Assembly: GCA_905160935.1 (NCBI GenBank) | Contig: CAJHZI010000203.1 | Span: 2,085,001 to 2,149,000, forward strand | From: Enchytraeus crypticus | Lineage: Eukaryota; Annelida; Clitellata; Enchytraeida; Enchytraeidae | DNA length: 64,000 nucleotides | Reading direction: 5' to 3' | Shown here: one piece after another, positions 55,901 through 64,000 of the stretch | Layout: each line of letters starts with the position of its first letter | Position numbering within the stretch: the first letter of the stretch is position 1 | Program-made: the position numbers and the translations under genes | The notes under the pieces: generated by a model | The model's input: only the letters and a program-made list of their open reading frames with translations | Told to the model about the DNA's origin: nothing | The model's database searches: none

Positions 55901-57672
55901 AATACTTCATATATGCCTGTACAAGGATGATATCAGGGACGTATTTACTACATGTATACCTGCTCAAGCATGATGTCAGGGACGTATATACTTCATGTAT
56001 ATGTATACCTGCGCAAAGATGATGTCAGGGACGTATATACTTCATGTATACCTGCACACTTGTTCGGCACCAGCTCGTCGAATCCTGGACGCAATGGATT
56101 GTTGAAAGTTACCTCTGCGTGGTGGAACTATGTAATCCGCAATCCATTCCCTACAAATCTTTGCTCCCTCGAAGCATTCCCAGCCTGAACGATGATGTCT
56201 CTCGTGAACGTCTTTGTGAGCTGAAACATAATTTGCTAACAGTTTTGTAAATTTACTAATTAAATATATTATTTTTTATTTGTAAATTAAAAATTTATTG
56301 CAATTTATGTGAAATATATTCAGAAGTACATGTATAAGAGCTTAGGCAACGCATTGAGGGTCAGCAGGTTCAGGATTTAATTTAAGAGCTCAAATCTGTA
56401 ACAGTGATATGACGTCCCTGACATTTCCTAATGGCGAGGAATCGGACTTTAAATTCTTATTGATTCATTGATTGAGTGACATGCTTTCAAGACTGTAGAT
56501 TGGTGAAACTAGGCTTTAGCTTTGACTTTAGTCCTAGTGGCAAATTGCGTCCATGTTGACTTAAGTGTATTTTCATATATTGCAGTTAAAACAATCCATG
56601 CATATACTGTATTTTTAATTGTTCATCATGAAACGGACATTTGCAAGCACTGAAGCATTAGTACATAGAATTAATTAAATAAATAAATAAGTAATATCAA
56701 AGTTGCTATTGGCGAAAGGCTATACGATAGGCCCTATACAGGCCTAATAGCTAATTAAAGTCTGCTCAAGTTTGAAATACTAAAATTTATGCTACACTAT
56801 TCATGGCTTTTAAGCCTTTGGTAAATACACTGCTGACTAGTGAAACTTAAGTTTAATTGATTTATTAATTGATTGATTGATTGACATGCTTTCAAGACTG
56901 TAGATTGGTGAAACTAGGCTTTAGCTTTGACTTTAGTTTTAGTGACAAATTGCGCAGACTTAATTGTATTATCATATGCTGCAGGTAAAACAATCCATGC
57001 ATACATTTTTATTTGTTCATCATGACAGAAATGTTAGCAAGTACTGAATCATTCGCACATAGAATCAATTAAATAAATAAAGAAGAAATATGAAAGTTCA
57101 AGTTGCTATTGCAACAGAGCTAGAGCTATGTGCGGCAATACGATATACAGGCCCAATAGCTAGTAAAAGTCTGCTCAAGTTTGTAATACTAAAATTTCTG
57201 TTACGCTATTAAATGCTTTTAAACCTTTGGTAAATACAATATTGATTAGTTTTAAACTAAGGACTGCTAAAGAGGTCAAACTGGCAAATGAAAAATTGAA
57301 TTTAAGAACCACATTTTTAAGAATATCAAAATTAAACAAGTAAGCTAGTTAATGTATTGATATATAAAAAAGCTAAACAGAGAATTTCAGTGTCTGACAA
57401 AGTAAACTGAACCATGCATAGTGTATAATTAAACAGTGAAAGAGTAAAAGATCGGGAAATATAAACTTTTGCGTAATAGGCCTGTCTTTTGAGACAAACA
57501 TATGCAGTAGCTAACTGCTAACTAATTAAGCCTCTAAGAAATACTACGACATTTTTATATAATAAAATTATTATAAAAATCTACATAATAGGAATAGTTG
57601 TGATTTACCTTTCGCAAACACTAACTCGTAGGATAGTAGTCCAATCAGTAGAGTTACATACAGCTGCATCAT
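51529..57672 (-). CDS. Secreted 12-cysteine protein, complete five-exon gene (family member 2)
   Basis: Five phase-consistent exons give 600 nt, 199 residues plus stop. Residues 1-20 (MMQLYVTLLIGLLSYELVFA) form a signal peptide. Each of exons 2-5 encodes exactly three cysteines (12 in total). In exons 3 and 5 the spacing is C-x9/10-C-x22-C with an FIRDLA/VRNDIN-type motif before the third Cys, so the protein looks like four divergent three-Cys helical modules. No membrane helix after the signal. Relatives lie on both sides at 39879-43762 and 61558-61684, same strand. I do not recognise the family; DUF19- or CPG4-like extracellular cysteine-rich proteins are a guess only. The gene structure is convincing because homologous exons occur in the neighbours. 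Confidence 0.85.
51690..52400. repeat. ATCACTGT / ATCATCACTGT tandem array, about 700 bp
   Basis: Mixture of 8-bp and 11-bp units (GTATCACT, GTATCATCACT). It lies in the intron between exons 5 and 4 of the Cys-rich gene 2. All open frames here are artefacts. Confidence 0.95.
52917..52982. repeat. (TA)n microsatellite
   Basis: Pure TA run in the same intron. Confidence 0.97.
53111..53210 (-). CDS. Cys-rich gene 2, exon 4
   Basis: A 100-nt exon encoding LEQNWDCLLNIGSSTDFMSC and later LHNNC. It aligns with member 1 exon 4 (HYDCLIGNYKDVAEC...EEC). Acceptor TTTTGCAG, donor AA|GTACGT. Confidence 0.85.
53310..53440 (+). mobile_element. tRNA-like SINE variant, forward
   Basis: ATCGTAGTATAATGGTTAAG is a very tRNA-like A-box region; ACAGGGTTCAAATGTGC is the B box; then GACAGGAAACTGATGTTAAA and CTAGGCTTTCG, an S1-type core. 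Confidence 0.7.
53680..53872 (+). pseudogene. LINE C-terminus with (GAT)n tail
   Basis: AAGACCTAGGATTACTTGAT, GGGAAGAAGCTGTGAGGATT, then GCAAGGAACTGATGATGATG; same family as 47640-47825, more decayed. Confidence 0.7.
54310..54475 (+). mobile_element. SINE S2, forward
   Basis: GTGGTTAATTGAACTCTCGT, GGGTTCGATTCTCCCCCGCG, AAATCTCGGACATTAACAGA. Confidence 0.75.
54628..54767 (-). CDS. Cys-rich gene 2, exon 3
   Basis: A 140-nt exon encoding DLLKFANCNSEKFNLPAC, then VRNDINEAIDLAKYVC. The spacing is C-x9-C-x22-C. Acceptor AATTTCAG, donor ATG|GTAAGT. This exon has no visible counterpart in member 1. Confidence 0.85.
54890..55165 (-). mobile_element. E4 retroposon, reversed
   Basis: CTCTCTAGTGTTTTGCTAAT, TAGCAGGTCCAAGCGACATA, then TACGTGCAGTTAACGGTTGG and TGTCCCGAACACAACG. 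Confidence 0.65.
55846..56052 (-). repeat. 43-49-bp array copying the gene 2 exon 2 donor
   Basis: GTATACCTGC recurs at 55954, 56003 and 56046 (a fourth, decayed, near 55909). On the minus strand each gives GCAG|GTATACATG, followed by ACGTCCCTGACATCATC, a piece of the E3 core that also lies at 55846-55893. Confidence 0.8.
56052..56220 (-). CDS. Cys-rich gene 2, exon 2
   Basis: A 169-nt exon encoding a basic, Arg-rich segment with WECFEGAKICREWI and AGAEQVC. It aligns with exon 2 of member 1 (ACRRWISRYE...GEGQLC). Acceptor TTTCAG, donor CAG|GTATAC; the donor is repeated in the intron (55905-56052). Confidence 0.82.
56408..56478 (+). mobile_element. E3 retroposon end with (GATT)n tail
   Basis: ATGACGTCCCTGACATTTCC then TAATGGCGAGGAATCGGAC and TTATTGATTCATTGATTGAG. 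Confidence 0.72.
56470..57250. repeat. Tandem duplication of about 400 bp in gene 2 intron 1
   Basis: GACATGCTTTCAAGACTGTA, GAAACTAGGCTTTAGCTTTG, AAAGTCTGCTCAAGTTTG and CCTTTGGTAAATACA appear in order in 56476-56850 and again in 56883-57240, moderately diverged. Confidence 0.8.
57609..57672 (-). CDS. Cys-rich gene 2, exon 1 (signal peptide)
   Basis: A 64-nt coding part with two consecutive ATGs (57672 and 57669), a hydrophobic core and ...LVFAK, ending in phase 1 (G) before GTAAAT. Exon 1 of family member 1 is similarly built but has no recognisable residue similarity. Confidence 0.8.
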
Positions 57673-58139
57673 TCTGAAATATTCTGCTGAGTTAAACAGA
57701 GTAAACGCAGGAGAGTTTTTGCTTGCAATGAATTTGTCTAACAAACGACTCTAATTATAGTGCAAGCCTGTAATGCTCGGCTTTAATATACAGTAGATTA
57801 GCTCTTCGTTCCAGCAGCCCAGGGAGAATATGTGACTTTACTTAAACATAATTACTATAGTCATAAAACATAACTCTTTATTCCGTTATAATCAGTCGTG
57901 TTAAAATCTATAGTGCAGATATTTCTAACTAATCATGTTTGATGTTTAAATTGGTCTCTCTTCAATTTATGAGCTTCCATACCAATTGCAACACTTTATA
58001 ATAGTGTGTGAATGTTACAAATAAGTGCATGTGTTATTTTACAATTATTTAATAGATCCAATACAAAAGCAGAAGCCGAGACATAAGGAAAGTTCTCGAT
58101 CGCATCCATTAATTCGTTCGTACGTTGGTTCGTTCGCTC

Positions 58140-58265
58140 GCCCAGTCAACTAGTCAGTCAGTCAGTCAGCCATTCAATTAGTCAGTCAATCAGTCAGTCA
58201 GTCATACAATCAATCAATCAATCAGTAAGTCAGTCAGTCAGTCAATTATTCAGTTAATCTGCCTG
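58140..58265. repeat. (TCAG/TCAA)n microsatellite
   Basis: CAGTCAGTCAGTC and CAATCAATC runs. Confidence 0.9.
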
Positions 58266-58765
58266 TGAGTCAGTCTGCCTGTTTGCCTACCTATATGTCT
58301 GTAGATTTGTTTTTCTGAATGAAGATATTTCGAAAACTAGTTATAAATGCATTTGAGCAATACTTTGATTTAATATTTTCAAACTGACGTCTTAAGGCTG
58401 AAGTTTCTAAATAACGAAAGCAAATTCGTTAGGTTAGTAGTCAAAATGCTCGCGTAGCTAACTGGTATTTTGGACTTTTACAACTAATTGCTGCACAAGG
58501 AAGAAGTTCAATTCAAAAGCCAATAAGAGAGATTTTCGTGTAAAATAACCATTAGAGTTCAAACGATAGAATGTTTTTAAAATCGTTTCCCGCATTAAAT
58601 CAAACGCAAGAAAAAAGTAAAGCTACCAAGTTAAACATCTTTGGTATACATAAGAAACTATTGAGTATACATTATAGACGAATTAGGGAATTAAATATTC
58701 TTCAATCTCTCATAGAGGAATGACTGGAATACAGTGAATGAAAAATATTTCGTTCATAAAAGCTG

Positions 58766-58895
58766 GTAAAGCCAATGTCAACGTCAGTTTCCTCACTCGA
58801 AAGGGATGGCCGTGACGGTAGTGAGAACATGATTTGAACCCCGCACGGAATGATCCGCTGATGATCTTACCAACATCACCAGCTCAGCCAGTGGT
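58766..58895 (-). mobile_element. tRNA-like SINE S1, reversed
   Basis: GGTAAAGCCAATGTCAACGT, CAGTTTCCTCACTCGAAAGG, GATTTGAACCCCGCACGGAA and ATGATCTTACCAACATC. Confidence 0.8.
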
Positions 58896-59099
58896 AATGA
58901 TTACAATAATGTAGTGATCGCATGAAGGTCCGTACACCGCGGTTAAGTTAATCAAAATGCGATAATTCTGAAAGTAATTTTGTAGGAAATGGCACCTGAT
59001 TACAGCCATTAATTCTTTCTCTTTCTTCCTCCCTAGATTTTGCCAAAATAAATATTTATGGTACGTACGAGTATATCTACTCAAATTTTGCATTCACGT

Positions 59100-59283
59100 T
59101 TTAAAAAGAGACTATCGATTAACGATAGAGTGCTTTTCCCAAGCTATAGGCTACACAAAGTATGGATAAGGCATAGACTTTGTGAAGGGATTAACTCGTT
59201 GATCTAGGGAGTGCTCTTAAGGAACGAGAAAACAGACTTTGAGTATGAATATGCACCTTGAACCTGCCACTTGGCAGTGAACT

Positions 59284-59319
<36 letters not shown>

Positions 59320-59320
59320 A
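59100..59320 (+). mobile_element. E4 retroposon, forward, with (GAA)n tail
   Basis: GGATAAGGCATAGACTTTGT, GAATATGCACCTTGAACCTG, CCACTTGGCAGTGAACTGAA then GAAGAAGAAG. It shows the true 3' end of the family. Confidence 0.8.
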
Positions 59321-60700
59321 TATATTAACGAGCTAATTCCTTCACAAAATGATCTGTCTTGTTCACACTTAATATAGCCTATAGCTTTGAACTAATATAA
59401 AATATGAAGTTAAATTGTATCTCTTGGTCTTATTCAGTGCTGTCACAGACACCTCTGACACGTTTAGTTTACGGTTGGTCTATTCTTCAATACTTGTCAC
59501 GGAGACAAACATGAGGAAGTGACTAACCTTTCGTTATTTAGATTTCTTTAAAATGCGTTCATATAGCTTGAGCATTAAAGTTAATGTTTTAGTGATTTAC
59601 TACGTAATAAAAGTTTGTATATACATGTATATGCACGTATTTGGAATATGTTCTACAATCAGAAATCACAACATTTGGTCTATAAATTATAATAGTGTAA
59701 TGTTTCATGACTTATGAATACACGAATATTTTGCATATTCGTAAAGATTGCCGATAATTGTTCATTATGTAGATAAAGAGCAAATGTTCCTATCGTCATA
59801 CAAACACTACGGGTATAAATTGAAGTAAAAATTTAATAAAATATTAACATATTCTATATTTCGATATAAAGAAAATTGTCTTGAATTTAATTATCATCCG
59901 AGTTATAAGATATATTCATGACTGCTAGTAATTATAATATTGAGTAAAATAATATTCGTAATTCACTAAAATAATTGATAACGCTGATATCTATAATCTT
60001 CATCATACTGATGATGAGTTCCATTAATTTAAGTTTCTTGTGCGGACAATAAGCGGAATGCTGCATCACGTAGCACTATGCTGACAACATTTCAATAGAA
60101 ACCCAATTTATCCAACTAAAATCCAATATTTCCAGTGAACGAACCAGAGTGCTGATCATTCTCTCATACAACTGCTGCCACTGAAACATAAAAAAGTAAA
60201 CCGTCAAACCATTCATGAGTAATTATGTTCGCAGATTCAATGGAAAAGTATACCTTCTTGCAATTGGAGAAAACTGAAATTTTTTAAGTGGCTTCAGCTG
60301 TATTCTGTCCTAAAATATATCCATCTAGGTGCTCTATAAACTAAATGATACGATTGTCTATAAATAATTGATATGCTTACCTAATAACCAAATAGAAAGA
60401 TAAATTAAAAACTAAATGAAAAGATTATGTTATAACTATTAGATTAACTGAAAATTAACTTATATGAATATTTAGAGAAGTGAATAACAAAAGATTAAAT
60501 CCTAAAATAAATCTGTTTCCGCTCTCGAAAGGATATCCTTGACTAGGCGCATACTGCATATGAGTTTAGAGTCTACATGGAAAGTAAACTATGGATATAC
60601 TCGTTGAAACATTCGGCACCATACAACGATATATATTTTTGAGGGAATATTGCGGGACCAACTAAGACAATGTTGATGGAAATACATTCAAATTCTTTTA
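59320..60700. other. Intergenic, no gene seen
   Basis: AT-rich. A piece of E4-like sequence is at 59330-59510. A TTTCAG acceptor-like site near 60183 (minus) could open a 3' UTR exon of family member 3. Confidence 0.4.
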
Positions 60701-60712
60701 TTAATTTAAAGG

Positions 60713-60845
60713 AGCTTGAGCGAGTGGCGATGTCTAAAATATATTCGAACGCGGATAAATGTGTGCGGGGTTCAAATCTTGGGCTCGCCCGTCACTGAAA
60801 ACGCTTTCGAGTGAGGAAACTGACTTTAAATTTGCTTTAACTGCT
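60713..60845 (+). mobile_element. tRNA-like SINE S1, forward
   Basis: GAGTGGCGATGTCTAAAATA, GCGGGGTTCAAATCTTGGGC and CGCTTTCGAGTGAGGAAACT. A reversed relative follows at 60970-61075. Confidence 0.78.
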
Positions 60846-61557
60846 TTTACAAGAACGACATCAATAAAGGCTGAAAAGAGAACGTCGAATATTCCATGAC
60901 TCGAGATATTTGTCCAGATATTACACCAGTACGGGCAAATAACTGGCCCCCTAGATATAAGGAAAAAGAGGCTTTCAGTTTCCTGCTCGACTAGCATGTC
61001 AGTGACAGGGAGAGCACTTGATTTGAACCCAGCACCAACTGATACGTTGTCGAACAACTTGCACATAAACCACTGGCTTAGCCCATTTCACCGGCTTAGT
61101 CCATTTCATATGATCTCACAGCTTAATAATAAATGAATAATGATATGTCACGCTTAATAATACAATATTAACGTCCGTTTCCTCATCGAGCTACGATATC
61201 AGGAATCTATGAACTTAACATACGTAAGCATATGTTTCCAGTAAGCATAAAGAATATCTTTAAAATACTACAAGAAGCAGCGATTAGTAAAAGATACTAA
61301 ACAGTTATGGTTTAACGTCAGGGTTTTTAAAAGAAGGCAATAACTTCATGGTTTTTCACAAGAAGGCAATAACTCTGATCAAATATTAACTTACAATGTC
61401 ATTGCACATCACATGAAAATCTTATAAGAGCAAATAAGAAAATATTGCTATGTTATATCAATAATTTTAGTCTTCTGTAGGTACATGTACTTGACAATTC
61501 ATTCAATCGCGTACATGATTGCACTAATGATCTCGTAAATCAAACGAGACTCAAACC

Positions 61558-61684
61558 TCAGCAGCGGGTTACGACATCAAAAGCCCTGGCAGCAATGTCA
61601 CGGACAAACCTATCCGCGCCTGCCCTACAGGCTCTATCATACTCCCCTGTCAGTCCAGCCAAACAGTTCACAGCCGAGGTGGTG
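61558..61684 (-). CDS. Cys-rich family member 3, last coding exon
   Basis: A 127-nt exon encoding TTSAVNCLAGLTGEYDRAC, then DRFVRDIAARAFDVVTRC and TGA, with AG acceptor and G|GTTTGA directly after the stop. It is the same length as gene 2 exon 5 and clearly paralogous. Exons 1-4 were not found between 61685 and 64000, where a LINE and AT repeats lie, so they are probably beyond the window. A segment opening with TTTCAG|TGGCAGC at about 60183 on this strand could be a 3' UTR exon; this is only a guess. Confidence 0.7.
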
Positions 61685-61883
61685 CTGATATCAAAACATG
61701 CTTTAATAAATATAATGCAATTCTAATGATCTTTAATAAAATTAAGTGCTAGTACGTTAAATTTTGTTCAGTTTGCTTATTGGGCTAGTAACGTTTGAAA
61801 TTTCGCTAATGGTACTAGAGAGTAAAACTGTCATTAGAAAACCGATAAGAATTGAAGCATTTTCACGTCAAGGCGTTAAGATG

Positions 61884-61887
<4 letters not shown>

Positions 61888-61940
<53 letters not shown>

Positions 61941-61982
61941 CATGTATATATATATATACATACATGTATATATATATTTGTT

Positions 61983-62026
<44 letters not shown>
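61888..62026. repeat. (AT)n / TACATGTATA microsatellite
   Basis: Same composition as 13791-14002. Confidence 0.95.
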
Positions 62027-62027
<1 letters not shown>

Positions 62028-62357
62028 ATTATTGGTAATAATGATATTTCGAGACATTTAACTGAAAACAGACGCAACTTCGTTAAAATTTACACCACGT
62101 ATTGCAAAATGGTGAAAGTTGAGTTGTTTTTAAATTTTTTTGTTTAGATTAAAAAAATCTACCGTTATGTAATGGGGGATGTAACTCCTAATAATTAATA
62201 TCAATATCACATTTTAGTCCGATTCTATATTGCCTAATAAATATTTTAAAATAATAATAAATATACACTGCAACAAATAAAGTTAAATATGGATCAAGTG
62301 AAACGGATGTGGAGCAAAAAATTGGAAAGGTAAATGAAGTCCTTCAGTAACTGCGAT

Positions 62358-62385
62358 ATACTTGTATATCGATATACAAGTATGT

Positions 62386-62430
<45 letters not shown>

Positions 62431-62520
62431 ACATATATATAGTATATAATAATAATAATAATGATATATATATATATATATATATCTACATATATATAGT
62501 ATATAATAATAATAATATAA

Positions 62521-62568
<48 letters not shown>

Positions 62569-62600
62569 TATCTACCTATATAGTATATAATAATAAATAA
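62358..62600. repeat. 26-bp palindrome followed by (TA)n and (AAT)n blocks
   Basis: 62358-62383 is a perfect palindrome (ATACTTGTATATC / GATATACAAGTAT). After it, (TA)n - AGTATATAATAATAAT blocks recur three times. Confidence 0.9.
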
Positions 62601-62639
62601 TATATAATAATAGTCATCATACTTAAGAAGAAAAGGAAA

Positions 62640-64000
62640 AGCATAAAGATGGAATTTGAAACGGATTGAACGAGAAAGAGTCAGTTTTCAGGAAGCAGTG
62701 GAAATAAAAGTTAAGGAAATGAAGGACTACAAAAGAACAGGGGCAAATGAAAGATGGTGTCGGTTAAAGGAAGCTATTAAAATAGGTGCAAAAGAAGCTT
62801 ATGACTATCTTAAAGCAAATACAGCTAGAAAACCTTGGATCATAAGCGAGATGCTAGACAAATGGATGAAAGGAGGAAATGGAAAAGTATTGACTCCAGT
62901 CATGGCCGAAGGAAATATAGAAGCTTAAATAGTCAACTTAGAAGAATTACAGACAAAGCAAAAGATCATTGGTGGAGTGAAAAGTGTGACGATTTAGCAG
63001 AATATGATAGAAGAGGATGGTCTGACCTATTTTACCAGGAAGAAAGGATATTAACAAGAACCGATAAGAAAAAGCAAGGAGATGCAAAGAATATTAGTAT
63101 AATGGGTAAAGATGGGGAATTGAAGAGAGAGCTGGAAGAAGTAAAAGAAAGATGAAGAGAATATGTAGAGGAATTGTATGATAAGGCTGGGAAACTAGTT
63201 CAAGAGGATTTTAAAATAGAAGAATAAAATATCATAGAAGACTATAAAAGGGGCTCCGATTTAATGAAGGAGGAAATTTATTCTGCAATTAACAGTATGA
63301 AGAAGGGGAAGGCAGCCGGAATAGATGAAATCCCAGCAGAATTCTTGAAAATTTTGGAAGGAGAAACACTCAAAAGTTCATGGATGTATGTATGGAAGTG
63401 TACAATACAGGTATTTGGCCAGACGACTTTACCAAGTCAGTGATGATTCCAATTCCCAAAAAAGCCAATGCTGCGGAGTGTTCGGATTACAGAACAATCA
63501 GCTTAATACCTCATGCATCGAAGATCTTATTAAAGATAGTAAATAATCGCATTCAGTTGAAAGCAGAGATGATATTGAGCAAGACACAATTTGGTTTTAG
63601 GAAAGGATGCGGCACAAGAGAAGCAATAGGAGCAATGCGGGTTCTTTGCGAAAGAAGCTTAGAATATGAAAATGACGTTTTTGTATGCTTTGTAGACTTC
63701 GAGAAGGCCTTTGACAGGATTGATTGGATAACGATAAATCTCTTAAAAAGAATAGGAATTGACTGGAGAGATAGAAGACTAATTTTGAACTTGTACATGA
63801 ATCAAAGAGCAGTAATCAAAATCCAACAAGAATACTCAGAAGAAGGTGAAATAGGACGTGGAGTAAGACAATGTTGTAGCATTTCGCCGCTGCTGTTTAA
63901 CATTTACGCTGAGGCAATGATGGAGGAAGCCATGGAAGACTTGGAAGAAGGAATAAAAGTAGGAGGGAATTTGTTACAAGATGTACGATTTGCAGATGAC
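62640..64000 (+). pseudogene. LINE D, endonuclease-reverse transcriptase type, cut by window end
   Basis: A linker region (FQEAVEIKVKEMKDYK, KEAYDYLKANTARKPWI; 62656-62928, frame shift near 62900), then INSMKKGKAAGIDEIPAEFL, VMIPIPKKANA, SDYRTISLIPHASKILLKIV, FVCFVDFEKAFDRIDW and LLQDVRFADD at the window edge. Frameshifts and a stop near 63226 make it inactive as read. It probably belongs to the same broad group as the L3 3' ends. Confidence 0.85.

Noticed and set aside
18015..60845. tRNA genes at the A-box/B-box matches
   Set aside because: The matches are heads of SINEs followed by a shared core and tail; none shows a full cloverleaf by eye.

Overview
The window is animal nuclear DNA: AT-rich, intron-rich, full of retroposons and microsatellites, with no operons or prokaryotic signals. 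The proteins and the SINE/LINE mix suggest a lophotrochozoan-type invertebrate (mollusc, annelid, brachiopod, bryozoan or similar); I cannot name the phylum.

Three gene units can be supported, all on the minus strand. (1) 13351-33453 is a complete coding region for an iRhom (RHBDF1/2 type inactive rhomboid). I rebuilt it as 16 coding exons whose splice phases all agree: 2640 nt, 879 residues. It has a long cytoplasmic N-terminus, TM1, the cysteine-rich iRhom homology domain and a rhomboid core with a GPSG motif. (2) 51529-57672 is a complete five-exon gene for a secreted, cysteine-rich protein of 199 residues that I cannot name; each of its four post-signal exons carries three cysteines. (3) Two relatives flank it: a probably damaged copy at 39879-43762 and the last coding exon of a third copy at 61558-61684, whose 5' part I do not see. 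They form a local tandem family.

Layout: 1-13.3 kb is intergenic (hAT remnant, 56-bp satellite, SINEs, microsatellites); 13.3-33.5 kb is iRhom with a CR1/L2-like LINE in one intron; 33.5-39.8 kb is intergenic with a GC-richer patch near 36.8 kb and a (CAT)n array of about 560 bp; 39.8-61.7 kb holds the cysteine-rich family, with two LINEs between members; 62.6-64.0 kb is a LINE cut by the window end.

The most unusual signal is that many intronic tandem repeats are not random minisatellites. Their unit is a copy of the neighbouring exon-intron junction: the end of the exon plus its 5' splice site, or once the 3' splice site plus exon start. I see this at six iRhom introns and at two introns of the cysteine-rich family. 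One 36-bp array repeats a pyrimidine tract-CAG|GT motif that resembles recursive splice sites, and another array contains two possible 30-nt in-frame microexons. All exon calls are manual reading of conserved protein segments, splice consensus and phase; no RNA or database evidence was available.
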